Positions 20,771-32,734 of a stretch of DNA of 64,000 nucleotides are shown piece after piece. A program made the position numbers and the translations under genes. The DNA is taken from positions 41,449,081 through 41,513,080 of the forward strand of contig OX485809.1 in assembly GCA_950295325.1 (NCBI GenBank). The letters are read 5' to 3'. Position 1 is the stretch's first letter, and every line of letters starts with the position of its first letter. This DNA is from Polytrichum commune. Its lineage: Eukaryota > Streptophyta > Polytrichopsida > Polytrichales > Polytrichaceae. The notes under the pieces were generated by a model that saw nothing but the letters and a program-made list of their open reading frames with translations, was not told the DNA's origin and did not search any database.

Positions 20771-22764
20771 CAAGAGTCTATATATGATACCATGTGCAAA
20801 TGTGGTTGCACGGTTAGGTGCATACCTACTAACTCAATCATGTGTTGTAGGATTATGAGCTGGAACCCTAATTTTGAGTTAACATATAAGAGATAGTTGC
20901 TTAAAAAGTAGGCTTTATAGTGCATCTATACAATTGAAATAAGGATCTTTGTCGTTGATATTCACCACAACATTCAAAAGAAACTTTCTCTTGAGAAACA
21001 ACTAAATTATCAACCATTTAAAGTTATTATATTTGTTTAATATACGAGTTTCATAACTTGGTGCAGAAAAAGAGAAAAAAATTTGCAGTATATCATTGAC
21101 CTCATTATTTTCTTCAAATAATATTTTTTGAAACAATAAGAAGCATTTTAGGGTTCTCCACTTGTAAGTTTGTGAATATATATCTATATATGTAAGTTCT
21201 ATTTGTTTAATTGATTTTATGGTCATAAATAGTTTCAATTGGTTTGTTTGAGGTGATGTTGAACTTCATTGCTTTCAAGTGTTGTTGTTGTTGTTTTCCT
21301 TCTCTCTCTTTTTTTTTGGGGGGGGGATTCCATATCATACTTGGACTTAGAACTTGGGACCTGGTGTGAAGTGGTAAGTCCCAACTTCCATCCTCTTAAC
21401 GGATGAGATTACACATATTGACCTCAAGTGACTTGGGAACCTAATATGTGAAATGCCCTTAAGGATGTGCCACAGTAGAAGGGGATTCCGAGACATGGTT
21501 GAGGACTATTTCAATGATAATTACACCCATTGTAATTGCAACCACATTTTCTCCCATGTTAAATATGGACTATAAAATCATTGTGTCCTACATTAAATAT
21601 TCCATGCAAAGTAATCAAACTATTTAGTGTAGTTACATCACACAACTATTCTAGTGAGGTCCTTACTATTTATCCTCAACCAAAACTGAGTCTTTTAGTT
21701 GCAACTAGAGAGGGTCTCATGTGACACTTGATGTTGCATAACAAAAGTCACAAACACCACTCTAACTAACATGGCAAACTCATTTTTAACGCCTCGCTAT
21801 TAAATAAAAAATTGGTATCTAGCGTGATTTGTTTTGACAGGTGCACGTCCTAGGATGTTGTGGAGGGGTTGGCTTATGACATTTGTGCAATAAAACGACC
21901 CCCCCCCCCCCAATTTACCATTTACATTGATTATCCCAATTAGTGCGCCGTGTGGTACTTAATATCCAAAACACACAGATAGATAGTAGAAACTCCGATC
22001 CCTTCTAAGGGGCCGGCATGAATGAAGTGTCTGTTCGTAATGTCAATGACCCGGTGCCCACTAGACAAGGGGACATTGGGACAATACTACTTCCCCCTTT
22101 CGGAGGTGGACTTTTATATCAGCCGACCGATCCCGAACAGGATTGGACGGACTCCAAAACACACACTATCTTATCAAGTCTCAAAATCAGTGAGGGCTAA
22201 ATTTTATACTCAATGATAATAAACTCATGAAAACATGCTCATTTATCATACATTCCAAGAAAACCAGTGTATCCCCCTAAATTGCTTGTAGAGTGATTAA
22301 AAAAAGTTATATGCAAACACATGCATGTCTGTGAATAGGTGGCATGATGCACAGTGCGAGTACTTTCAATGACTAGTATTACTATGAACAATATTTTTAG
22401 TGAATAATACCAAGATAGATAATGCGTTTTCTAGATCTTTTGACATCATCAATTTTACAACGTAAAGAAGTTTAGTATCACCTTCACTGGTTTCCCACAC
22501 TTCGCTGCTCTCTTAATCCTCCTCCACTAATTGAGATAATTATGAGCGTAGGAAGGAAGCCAGAGGTGAGGACTGGATGTAAGCGGATGAAAGTAGTAGT
22601 GGTGATTAATCAGGTGGGATGACATTCGGTGGGACTGGAGTGGGGTCTGTGTGTCAGTTGGAACGGGCTGGGCCGGGCAGGACAGGGGGCTGAGTCCCGG
22701 AAATCACGGGACCGACCTGGGCCGCAAATTCCGCAATTTGCCACCTCATCCCATCTACACTGGG
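20771..22764. other. No gene recognised
   Basis: AT-rich sequence with a C11 run at about 21900-21910. From about 22610 it becomes G/C-rich up to the Harbinger element, which might mean that the element's true left end lies further out than the repeat I chose. Confidence 0.4.
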
Positions 22765-23087
22765 TAAGGCCGTAGCCACACTGCCGGCAGGGTAATCCCG
22801 GGCAGTGGCTAGGATTGGGGAGGCTACTATGTGGGCCACGCCAGCTGCCGGGCAGGCTGGCACCCACACTGCCGGCAGCGGCACCTTGCCTATAACTGCT
22901 GCCGGAACCTTCCCAGCAGCTGACTCCAGGTGCTCTACAGGGGTCTCTGCAGAGAGGCAGACCAGGGGCCTTATTTTCACGTCCAGACTCCAGGAGCCTC
23001 TTCCTCCTTACAGCACCTGCAAGCAGAGATTATTCCCAGCTGCCATTTTGTTTCTTCTTTGTGTAAACCTTTGGGTTGGTTTAGAGA

Positions 23088-24494
23088 ATGGACCCCGATG
23101 TGAAGAAGCTTGTAATTTTGTTAATTTTCCAAATCTCCTTGTTCACTACCTTGGATTCTATATGTAGAGAGGAGGAGAGGATTGTTGTGTGGCATTGGCA
23201 ACAAATACAATGCTTGACACTTGCACTTCATGCCTTCAAGTTAAGGAGTGGGAGACATTCACGACGTTTGTGGGCTCACGATCGCGGGTTGCACAAACCT
23301 AGATTCTTTGACCAAAACCTATTGGGTTCATTTAGTGCGAGGGAGTTCAAAGGCCGTATGCGAATGGATGTTTCGACTTTCGAGTACTTGTGTAGTTCTC
23401 TCGCACCCGACTTGCAAAGACAAGACACAAGCATGCGTTTGGCCATTCCAGTGCAGGTTAAGGTTGCTGTATCAATTTCAAGGTTGGCTACAGGTAATTC
23501 AATGCAGGTCATTGTCGATTTGTACCGCATTGGGCTATCTTCTAGTCAACTCGCAGTCTCCCAATTTTGTGGTGCAATAAAAAAGAATTTGCTAAAGAAA
23601 TTCATGAATTGGCCCTCTCTTTCTACTATGGATAGATATGCACAGGAATTCCAGGATTTGCAGCAGATTCCCTACGTGGTTGGAGCAGTGGATGGGTCGC
23701 ACATACCAATTGTGGCACCCCGATTGCATGCTCCAGATTACTACAACCGCAAAGGGTTTCATTCTATCCTTTTGCAGGGCGTTGTATCGGCCAAGTGTTT
23801 ATTTTGGGATTTCGATATTGGTTGGGCGGGTTCCATGCACGATGCCAACCTTTGGAGTAGGACGGCAATTGGGCAGTATTGCGAGGCTGGCAAGCTCCAC
23901 CCTTATACTTTGGTGGGGGATGCAGCATACCCTTGTCGTCCGTGGATGCTCGCACCCTTTAAGGGTCACAAAGACGGCCTTTCGCGGGAGGAGTACCATT
24001 GGAATTTTGTCCAAAGCTCCACCCGCATGTGTGTTGAACGAGCCTTCGGGATGCTTAAAGGTAGGTGGCGAATTCTTCTCAAAAGGGTGGATGTGCACTT
24101 AAAAAATGTACCTGATTTGGTTTTAACGTGCCTCGTGTTGCACAACATGTGCATAATTTTTGGAGATGACTTTTGGAAACTAGAATGGATGCGGGAGGCC
24201 ACGGATGAAGTGCACAACGGATTGGCAATCCCGATAATTCCGGGCTCGTCTATGCGCGAGCGAATGGCGGTTGTCAATTTGGCTTTGCACAGCTTGGCCG
24301 GCATCGACGACAATTCACGAGAGACTATAGAGCACATAAAGCAAGAGGACGCTACAACCTTTGAAATTGCAATGGGTACGGCCGGTAAATCGTTCAAGGA
24401 GTTATCCGCAAGAAGAAATAGCATAGCGAAGAGTTTATGGGTAGCAAAGACTAAATCATGCATTGCACAAACTTTTATTGATGAGGAAGTGTAA
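23088..24494 (+). CDS. Harbinger transposase (DDE_Tnp_4 nuclease)
   Basis: ATG at 23088 begins a 468-residue frame with no introns or stops, a normal length for the family. An N-terminal helical region is followed by the nuclease core. The DDE residues are D202 (VGAVDGSHIPI), D252 (GWAGSMHDANLWS) and E317 (CVERAFGMLKGRWRIL). A further conserved LVGDAAYP lies at 275-282. It catalyses excision and insertion, normally at TWA sites, with its Myb-like partner supplying DNA binding. The intact frame and catalytic residues suggest a recently active copy. Confidence 0.93.
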   Translation: MDPDVKKLVILLIFQISLFTTLDSICREEERIVVWHWQQIQCLTLALHAFKLRSGRHSRRLWAHDRGLHKPRFFDQNLLGSFSAREFKGRMRMDVSTFEYLCSSLAPDLQRQDTSMRLAIPVQVKVAVSISRLATGNSMQVIVDLYRIGLSSSQLAVSQFCGAIKKNLLKKFMNWPSLSTMDRYAQEFQDLQQIPYVVGAVDGSHIPIVAPRLHAPDYYNRKGFHSILLQGVVSAKCLFWDFDIGWAGSMHDANLWSRTAIGQYCEAGKLHPYTLVGDAAYPCRPWMLAPFKGHKDGLSREEYHWNFVQSSTRMCVERAFGMLKGRWRILLKRVDVHLKNVPDLVLTCLVLHNMCIIFGDDFWKLEWMREATDEVHNGLAIPIIPGSSMRERMAVVNLALHSLAGIDDNSRETIEHIKQEDATTFEIAMGTAGKSFKELSARRNSIAKSLWVAKTKSCIAQTFIDEEV

Positions 24495-24507
24495 GGTGCA
24501 CATGTGA

Positions 24508-26408
24508 TCAAAGTTTCTCAACTAGTTTAAGCAATGTTTGTTGCATGCTTAATAATAAAGACATTTTCATGTCATCACTAGCCTTCAAACTATCCATTAG
24601 AGTCTTGGTACTATCATCCATTCGACTAATGCATCGTTCAAAAAATACGTCTTCCTTGCGCTTCGGCTCGGGAGACTTTGATGAACTCATTCCACTCTTG
24701 TGCTCTGCGGTGAAAGCGTCCAAAGGGGGAGGTGACTTTGGCCCTTCCGGATTTGTTGCACTCGCATGCGTATGTGCAACAACGTGCGCCCTATCCGACA
24801 TGAACTCATCGACTAGTTGGTACCAACGACATTTTTCGGAGCGATCGGACCCGGACCGCATGTTCATCGCTTTATCCTCCTTATAGTCGTTGTAGATCGA
24901 ACTCCACTTCTTCCTACAAGCCTCGCTATCCTTTGGGAAATCCGGACAAAGCGACACAAGTTTTGTGTGCAATCGGGACCAATTGTCCACACCTGCACAA
25001 AGTTGCAATCAATTCCATTTATATCAATACGCACATCACGAACTCGTACTTGGCGATTCGCATTTGATTTGAAAAAAAACATTTAGAGTTCGAGATTTCA
25101 GTAAACAAAGAAACAAATATGAAACTAAAGTTTGCAGCTCGGGAGCCTTGGAATTCCACTTTACAGTCTACAGCCAAACCATGTTGTTTACAAAACAGAC
25201 ATCAATTATGCGGAAAAAAAAATACTTCATAGCCTCAAAATTCTAGATTGCAGCTTCCACGCTCCTGGAGGAGAATACAGGTACAGTCTGTAGCACCAGA
25301 CTACAGAAACAGTCTGTAGCGGAAGGTTACAGTCTGCAGTGACAGATTGCAGAAACAGGGGCAGATTACAGCACCAGGGGCAGGGCAGATTACAGAATCA
25401 GGGGCATAATTCATAAACAGTTTGAGATTACAGCAAAGAAGTGCACATATCTGAAAACAGGGGCAGACTTCAGACTGCAGGGGCAGATTACAACAACAAG
25501 TGCAGATTTCATAAAACAGTGGCAGATTTCAGTCTGCAGAGGCATATTACAGAGAACTGAGGCAGATTACAAAAAGCAGTGGCTGATTTCAGAGAACAGT
25601 GGCAGATTCCAATCTGCAGAGGCATATTACAGAGAAGTGGGGCAGACTACAGAAAACAGTGGCTGATTTCAGTCTGCAGGGGCAGATTAGAGAAAACTGG
25701 GGCAGATTACAGAAAGTAGGGTTTAATTCACGCTGCAGGGGGATTACAGGGGTGAGTGAAATAAAAAGAAAAAAGAAAAACACAATTCAATAAATATGCT
25801 TGCCCCCCTGAGTTGGGCAATGTCACAAGCAGGTGGCGATTGTTGTGCCTATGCCCTAAACCATGTGCCCTTCCACAAATACGGAAAAAAAAATTAAGGA
25901 AAAAAGAAGAGAAGAGAAAAAACATACCTTGCTTTGGCGGTGCGTTGAATGTGTTTTGCATCTCCCCCCGAAGGGAGATGAGGTGAATGGCCCAGTGGTC
26001 CTTCCAATGATGACCATTTTTTAGAAGGTCCACATCGTCGTTGGCATCGTCCAATTCAACAATTTCGGGTTTCTTCCGGGTTGCTCTCCGCTTCTTGATG
26101 GGTTGGGAGTGGTCATTGACGGAACATTGGGCGCCTCGCTTTTGTGTACCTTCCGTGAGATCAATTGTGGCGCTAGGAGAGCCTTGGGAAGGAGCCTTGA
26201 ACCCAAATCCTGGAATTGGAGGCATGTAGGAATGGGGATATAGAAATGGCATTTGATTGCCTGCTCCAGGATAGCCATGAAAGAATGGTGTGGGAGGAAT
26301 GGGAGGATGTTGTGCAAAAATTGAAGGGTTGGGAACAAGATGGGGGCCACCTGTAACACCGCCAGGATTGGTCGCACCAACTTCCTTCAAATTCCCCTGC
26401 GAATCCAT
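24508..26408 (-). CDS. Myb/trihelix-like partner protein of the Harbinger element
   Basis: Two exons: 25928-26408 (ATG at 26408, donor CAAAGCAAG|GTATGT) and 24508-24992 (acceptor TTTGTGCAG), joining in phase 1 for 321 residues. The N-terminus is proline/glycine-rich, followed by a basic nuclear-localisation-like IKKRRATRKK near 110-120. The Myb_DNA-bind_4-type region spans the junction: HHWKDHWAIHLISLRGEM, then LCPDFPKDSEACRKKWSSIY, then CRWYQLVDEFM. A polar, helical C-terminus follows. In Harbinger elements this protein binds the ends and brings in the nuclease. Its stop codon lies 14 bp from that of the transposase on the other strand. Confidence 0.85.
25260..25745 (+). repeat. Minisatellite in the intron of the Harbinger Myb gene
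   Basis: Variants of GGGGCAGATTACAGAAACAG and TCTGCAGGGGCAGATT recur irregularly about every 20-45 bp throughout this stretch. It lies wholly within the intron 24993-25927. Partial palindromes such as CAGACTGCAG and CAGTCTGCAG are embedded in it. Confidence 0.8.
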
Positions 26409-26911
26409 GGCAAGCACAACAAAAATTTTAGCAAAATGAAAACAAGCTGAAATGCGAAGCAAAAAAAAACCAACAAATAAAAGAAAAAAAAGAAAAAAAA
26501 AATTGGAGTTTGGGAGGGCGGCTGAGGGCGGCCGAGGGCAGAGGGGAGTGGGAGGTAATCCCAAGCGAAGAGGGCCGGAGAGATCGTCCAGCAGCGTCCA
26601 GCACACAGCGAGGGCGTTGAGAGGCAGCCTTCTGTTGACAACAGCTGCTGGAGCTGGAGCGCCGGCCGGCAGGAGCTGGAACCCAGGCTGCTGGAGCCGT
26701 TGGAAGCCGCGGGAGAGGTGGGGTCGGGCAGCCCGTGGCCGGGGGGATAGGAGTTCCAGCCTCCGTCCCCTGGAAGTTGCGAACAGTATAGTGCCATGCC
26801 CCGTCAGCATCCCGCGCCGCGAACTGCCGCAGGTGTGGTTGGTGTCAGCTCTCCTCCACCAATGGCCGCCCACGGTTCGGGCGAACTGCCGGCCGTGTGG
26901 TGTGGGCCTTA

Positions 26912-27114
26912 GTACTGGTACAATTGCTCAGGCTACTTCCAACGTTCCAATCAATAAATGCATGACACATGGCACCCTCCTGCCACCTTAGGGTTTAGGG
27001 TTTAGACTACATACATACATACGGGGAAGAAGTGCACCGGGCGGTCAAGAATTTTTGTCCAAGACATGGTTTTGGTTGAAGTAGCGGATTAGTACTGAGA
27101 GTGCATTGTAAGCT
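26912..27114. other. No gene; short telomere-like motif
   Basis: GGGTTTAGGGTTTAG at about 26990-27004, just outside the Harbinger element. Nothing else recognised. Confidence 0.4.
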
Positions 27115-27475
27115 CTCTAATATCACATATGTATGTGGCAACCAAAGTGCACATGATATTAAGGAGGTTTACGGTGTTAGCGTGGATGCGTGATAATAGA
27201 GAATCAGTGTAGCATGTGACATTAGGGAATGCCACAAAGTCATCGTTGCAATAATGACAATATTTACAATGATGACAATGTGATGCGTTGCAAGCATGTG
27301 GTTTGAATTCTTTGGTGGATTGTTTCGATGTCGAAGTCCGTGATGTGTGGGAGGGGAATGTGACCACGAGGAGGGAGATTTGAACGGAGCACATTTGTTC
27401 CTTAGGGTTTTAGGATATTAGAGAGGCAGCGACATTCCAGATGGTGACATTACGGAGGTTGGGGTGTTTCAAATG
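27115..27475 (-). repeat. Dispersed repeat, copy 2
   Basis: Inverted copy of 20430-20770, similar over about 340 bp with scattered substitutions and small indels. With copy 1 it brackets the Harbinger transposon at a distance. See the findings. Confidence 0.7.
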
Positions 27476-29194
27476 TGTGTGGCCTCTTCTCGTGCATGCG
27501 ATAAAGAGTGCTCAAATCGGTCACCCCACTCTCACTTTCTCACTTTCTCACCTTTGGCCACACTTTGATAAGGTATCTCATGCATAGTAACCAAGCCTCT
27601 CACTTCTTCGATTGTTAGAGGAGGGAGGGGTTTTCTAGGGCCACATTCAACCATTCTAAGTGCCCTCTTTTATATATATATATATATCATAACATGCAAA
27701 TGCGTTGTTTGAATGTTGGACATGGCAAGTTGAAAGCACGTGATTATGACCTCATCACTACCTCGTCTTCTACATCTTAGTCACTATAATTGGTTAAAAT
27801 GAATACATTTCTAATAAGGCACCCGGATCTCATGATAGAGGCCGTTTACTCCATGATGAATTGTGTACCAACATAGGACTTACTTGCTTTGATCCATGAT
27901 TGATTAGGACTTGACTTTCCAAACCCATTTAGACTCGTAACAAGGACACGGGACACATCATTTGATTCAATGGTCTCATGGGTGATGGGGGAGAGACAAA
28001 TCCTTAATGGGGGGGGGGGGGGGGGGGAGATTCAATGCCTTAAGACATAAGTCACCTAATCGGGGTCCCAAGTTGCACCCATTTGAGAGGCATGGAAGTT
28101 GGGATTTGCCACTTTACACGGGGTCCCAAGTCTCAAGTCCCAAGGATGACATGGATGCTCACATGGTTACATGGCAACACTTTTTGAAGGTCAGGCTCGG
28201 GACTTGTGTTGAGAGTCAGGTTGTGTGAAAGCTAGCCCAACTTTCAACACAAAACCTGAGAATTTTTTTGCATACAATAATCCAAAGCCGACTTTTAATG
28301 ATAATTGACCATATTTTAATGGTTATTAGAGTTCAAAAGTTGGGACTTGTCGACATGAGTGGGGACTTGGGACTTGGAAATCCGTGTGAACTGGCTCTAA
28401 CACCCACTTCACCAACAACTTGGAAATTGCCTAAATTGTCATGTTGGATATATTTTTGTTATGTATATGTAATGGAACAACATAAGATTGAGACTGTTAG
28501 GAGAGAAGTGCGGCCATGGCTAGACACCCACCTCTTTGAGTTGGATTCAAAACCATTATCCCAAGGCAAAAAACGTAGTCAATTATATCATAGCTTGTAT
28601 TATAATTTTTGAAGATAATTATGAGAAATAATGACTACAGGTATGAACTGGATTTTGCTGATCATCTTGCATTGATTGCATGTTTCGTATCCTATAAGAA
28701 GGGTTACGGAGTTGAAAGTGTTTGCTTAAACCCCGTAACAAAACTATGAATTTTGTGAACATCGATATATTTTTATTTTATGTTTTGGCACAACATCGAT
28801 ACATTTTGAAAAGCTTAGGAGATGACTATAGCTTTCGCAAACACAACAAATAACGGTAACATGTCATTGAAATAGTGTTTACAAACCGTGACCATTGGAC
28901 CCTCATTTCAAATCTTTTGAGGTCTTTTGATGGGGCCAATAATGAATGTGTAGCAGCCTGCACATTTGGAGCATGACAAAGCCTAAGGTGAGCGGCCACC
29001 GTCAATGACATCCGTTAACCAAAATTTTGCTTTAAAAGTATTAAAGGAAGAGGGCTCATACAACCAACACACAACTAAAATAGATGTGAAATGAAAATTC
29101 CATCCAATCACAAGTAATAAGCACCCCAATTGGAACCCTATTAGCCAACAATATTTTGTGATTCAACATGAATGGCCCTCCTCACTAACACCTC
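27476..29194. other. No gene; simple repeats
   Basis: AT-rich. TA repeat at 27672-27686 and a run of 19 G at 28009-28027. Short frames only. Confidence 0.4.
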
Positions 29195-29231
29195 TTGACA
29201 TCGGACTTGTTGAGTTATTTCCCTAAATCGA

Positions 29232-30110
29232 GTGATATGCAAAGTCCTCAACACGTGCACCCAACTTCTTTATCGAGAGTTCATTGGAATTTGGGGAGGC
29301 GACTTGAAAAACTATCACTGGAAGGATTTCAAGAAGGGCATGAAGGCACGTATGATGTTTCACGTCAAAGTATGTTCTTCGACAACCTGTGACTATCTAT
29401 TGGTTGAATATGCAGAACTTCCCATGCAATTATATGCTTTTGAGCTAACTATGAGCTTTCAGCAACGGCTTGCCCACCTACTCTCTTTTTGATTAGTCAT
29501 TCAAGCAACATTGCTCTCTCAACACCTTGCAGAGCAAGGGGCTAATACCTTACACAAATTGACAACCATGTGGAAGGTATCATGGGGTCTATCTCACTGG
29601 GAAACCCATGTCAACCCAACATCGAAATCCACATTTGATGATATTAAGGATGTTTTTAACGGAACACTTTCCATCTCTTGGGGAAGAAACTATATTACCT
29701 CCACGTGCTTCCCACATCAAAGATTTTTTCAAATATAAATGTGAAGCAACCACTAACACCACCACCACAACGTAAGATTATTGTTGCTTGTTGCACTTCA
29801 AATCATAGACTTGCCATTGAAATTGGATGGTACTCAATTGTCCCCATCTCTAAAGATAATAAATTATGCCACTTTTGCCTCTTATGATGTAGTTAAACTA
29901 AGGCACAATTTGTGTTGGAGTGTCCCATGTATATAACTCCATTAAAGATAAGTTTCAGTCACTATTTGAGAAGGTGGTATTAAGGAGTCTGAAGTCTTAC
30001 TTTCACTTGGACCATCAAGTTAAAATTAGCCTCTACCTCACGGAGGCTATCGCACTATGCCACTCTTGGGAACTATCCGGTTGGACACCATCTTGATGTA
30101 CTTTTAGTCC
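29232..30110 (+). pseudogene. Decayed 3' end of a non-LTR (LINE-like) retrotransposon
   Basis: The frame encodes NYHWKDFKKGMKARMMFHVK, then a TGA at 29490, then QHLAEQGANTLHKLTTMWKV. After frameshifts come a CHFC pair, YNSIKDKFQSLFEKVVLRSL and ISLYLTEAIALCHSWEL. This order, a linker followed by a C-x2-C zinc-knuckle-like tail, resembles the C-terminus of LINE ORF2 proteins. Several stops and at least two frame changes make it non-functional. The family assignment is from recognised pattern, not alignment. A second copy of the tail lies at 33955-34037. Confidence 0.45.
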
Positions 30111-30931
30111 CATAAGCCCTTTGGTTTCCCGGACTCTAGAAGCAATTTTGTTTCATTGGAGAGTATTGAAACTTGGATATAGTGAAACTCCTCTAACCTT
30201 CCTTTTTCAATGCAAATAAACTTTTGGAAAACTTTTAGTATCTAAAACTAGGTCTCAATCACATGACTTTGTAGACCAAAGCTCTGATGTTTGTTAATAC
30301 CATGCCCACGCTAAGACCAACAATTGGCCCACACTAGTGGAAGAGTTTTCGGGCAATACCATTCTAAACCATGTCGATACTGGGTGACATTACCTAGGTA
30401 TGAAGATTATTGTATATTATTGTACGAATGACGTTGGAAACATAAATACTCTCAAAGACCCATATCATGCAAGTATAAAACAAAACTCAAAATCCACATC
30501 ATTGATAACCAAATAATAATAATAACGATGTTAGTCCAACATTGGTGTAAATCCATGTGCATTGTTGCGATAATACGATTGACTCAATAAGCATGATAAT
30601 CTTCACAAGATCATACGATTAGACTGTTCGCAATTAACTTAGAGCGGATGAGCACTAAAGTTTCACAAAAGGCTCACCCGAAACATGACAAAGTGTGCTC
30701 TTAATGTGCACTACTTCCGTACTTGGAGGAGGTAGTAGGTAGGTCCCCACCATGCTTGGACACATACATACATACATACATACATACATACATACACATA
30801 AAATGTGGAAGGTATCATAAGATTCTCGCATTTCCAATGCCATCAACTCCAAGCTTTTAATGTGTCGAGGAGCACATTCCCCCGGTAGGAAGGTTATTTG
30901 GAAAAGCGGTAAAAGGGTAGGGTCGAAACCA

Positions 30932-30967
<36 letters not shown>

Positions 30968-31537
30968 CGTTGTCGTTGTCATCTAACCATGTTTTATATT
31001 AGAATAGGAAAGAAATAAAAGATTATGTCATTTTAAACAACGTGGTAAACAACATGTTTGCTTGAACATGGTCATGGGTTCAGTTAGGGGGGCATGTATA
31101 TGATTCGTTGTATATGTTAGTAAGTGTGCTAGTAGTATGAATCATTTGAATAATTCATTTAATTTTTTTTTATTTGTCATTTTTTTTTGCAGCGTGAGGG
31201 TTTTTTGGTGACGCATTTGTAAATATCATTAGTGTGATCTAGAAGTGTGTGTATGTGTGTGTGCATGTACAAGTAGAAAAATGCTTCTCGTGTGAATATG
31301 TGTTTTGTATTGTATATTAAGTCCTAAAAAAACCTTGGAAGAAGTTTGAATTTTGATCCTAAATTGGATATAGATTGGACGATTCATGAATTTGGGGCCC
31401 AATATTGGGTTCGAGTTTGACAATTTAAAAACTTTCAAACCTTGAGGCTAAGTTGAATTCGAGTTAGCCTACAGGTGGATAGGGTATTTCTAAACTAGGA
31501 ACATACAAGAACTTGAGGCTAACTCAAGTTCAAGTTA
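30111..31537. other. No gene; two microsatellites
   Basis: A (CATA)n tract lies at about 30761-30794 and a (TTG)n tract at about 30934-30980, ending in TCG variants. Nothing coding recognised. Confidence 0.5.
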
Positions 31538-32047
31538 GGGCCACGTCACACACGAGCCAAGAGCCGTGACCATGAAATTGTGAGAGCCCCAAAGAAAGTG
31601 TCCAAAGGCCATCCCAAATGACCTCCAAAATCATGTAGTGTGGTCACGGGTTTTCAAGTGTAGTGTGAAGCCTTATGTGACCGGGCCCTCAACCAATTGC
31701 TATTTCAATGAAATTTCTATTCATGCGGGTCTTCACACATGATAGAATAGAATAAATCAATGGTTGTGAGCATTCTGAGTGCCATGGTCTCCTGGTTTTG
31801 TGTTAGGCCTACCTCCAAGAGGTGGTTTTCGAAAACAATCCAAGTGACCATGAAACACGATTCATTTGATGCCACGTGAGAATCCATGTAGGCTTTACAT
31901 CCATCTTGCATTCACATATACATACTCCGTTGGTCCCTCGACCGTGGGGTGAAGCGAACTTGGACCGCCTCCGCCTTTTCCACCAATGAGAGTGCTTGAA
32001 GTGTAATGGTCATGGGCTCTCAGTCTTGTGTGTGAAGTTACGGGCCC
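31538..32047. mobile_element. Tourist-like MITE, copy 1
   Basis: Starts TTA|GGGCCACGTCACAC and ends GTGTGAAGTTACGGGCCC|TTA, so it has inverted ends and a TTA duplication on both sides, the signature of PIF/Harbinger-derived MITEs. About 510 bp, non-coding. An internal stretch (ACCTCCAAGAGGTGGTTTTC) recurs at 60.4 kb. Confidence 0.7.
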
Positions 32048-32179
32048 TTAGCCTACATTGGATAGGCAATGTGCAGATTGAGAATTATTTTGAAACTTGA
32101 AGTTAAACTCAAATGTGGAGTTAGCCTATGGGTGAGTGGATAGCATAGAACTTTCAGTCGCTGATACAAAATTGACATA

Positions 32180-32734
32180 GGGCCACTTCACACTTGAGCC
32201 AAGAGCCATGACCTTGCAATGGTGAGGACCCTTGTCTCTCATCCAAAGGCCCTACCATGGGTGTTGGGAAAGCCGTTTTATGTAGTCACGGGCCCTCAAG
32301 CATAGTGTGAAGTGAGAATGGACCATGTTGCGGGACCATTGCATATTTTGTTGGCGGAAAAAGAGGGGAGGATTTGGTTTAATATAAAATGTCTTAAACT
32401 CTATCAATTTAAGAGAATCACTTGGTGGTGTTTGTCTGTCTTGGAATATGTCATGTTGGATTTTTATTTTTTTAAAGTCATGGTCTCCCGAAATTTGCGT
32501 CAAGCCCACCTCTTGGAGGTGGGCCTGACGCAAATTCCGGTAGACCATGCAACCTTATCCACAACTTGCCATGTAGGACTTCATGTAGACTTTTCATCCA
32601 CAAACTTTTCTTTGAGCCCTCAGGCCTTCACCTCCTAGTGTGAAGTGAACTTGGACGGTCTCCACCTTTTCGACCAATAAGAGCTCTTACATTGCTGTGG
32701 TCATGGGCCCTCAGCCTTGTGTGTGAAGTGGCCC
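32180..32734. mobile_element. Tourist-like MITE, copy 2
   Basis: The ends GGGCCACTTCACAC and GTGTGAAGTGGCCC are perfect 14-bp inverted repeats, flanked by ATA and TTA. About 555 bp. It shares ends and internal motifs (GAGCCAAGAGCC) with copy 1, which lies 132 bp upstream. Contains a long hairpin at 32481-32548. Confidence 0.75.
32481..32548. repeat. Long foldback hairpin inside the MITE
   Basis: Near-perfect palindrome of about 66 bp centred on CCACCTCTTGGAGGTGG; the arms read TGGTCTCCCGAAATTTGCGT on one side and its near complement on the other. A transcript would form a strong stem with almost no loop. Confidence 0.8.

Larger units (their letters stand above)
22765..26911 (+). mobile_element. 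PIF/Harbinger DNA transposon with both genes
   Basis: Contains the two genes typical of the superfamily: a DDE nuclease (plus, 23088-24494) and a Myb/SANT-like protein (minus, 24508-26408), arranged tail to tail. The candidate ends are TAAGGCC...CCACACTGCCGGCAG (22765-22790) and an imperfect mirror at 26886-26911. Both ends are G/C-rich with several GCCGGCAG-like subterminal motifs. A clean 3-bp duplication is not evident, so the boundaries are approximate; GGTGG at about 22614 and CCACC at about 26986 are an alternative. Confidence 0.75.

Noticed and set aside
20553-20858. 101-codon frame on plus as a gene
   Set aside because: It lies within a dispersed repeat whose other copy does not keep the frame.
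25260-25745. CRISPR-like array
   Set aside because: Irregular units without constant repeats and spacers, in a eukaryotic transposon intron.
31717-31911. 64-codon frame similar to one at 60359-60613, as a conserved small protein
   Set aside because: Both lie in copies of the Tourist-like MITE; the likeness comes from the repeat, not from coding constraint.
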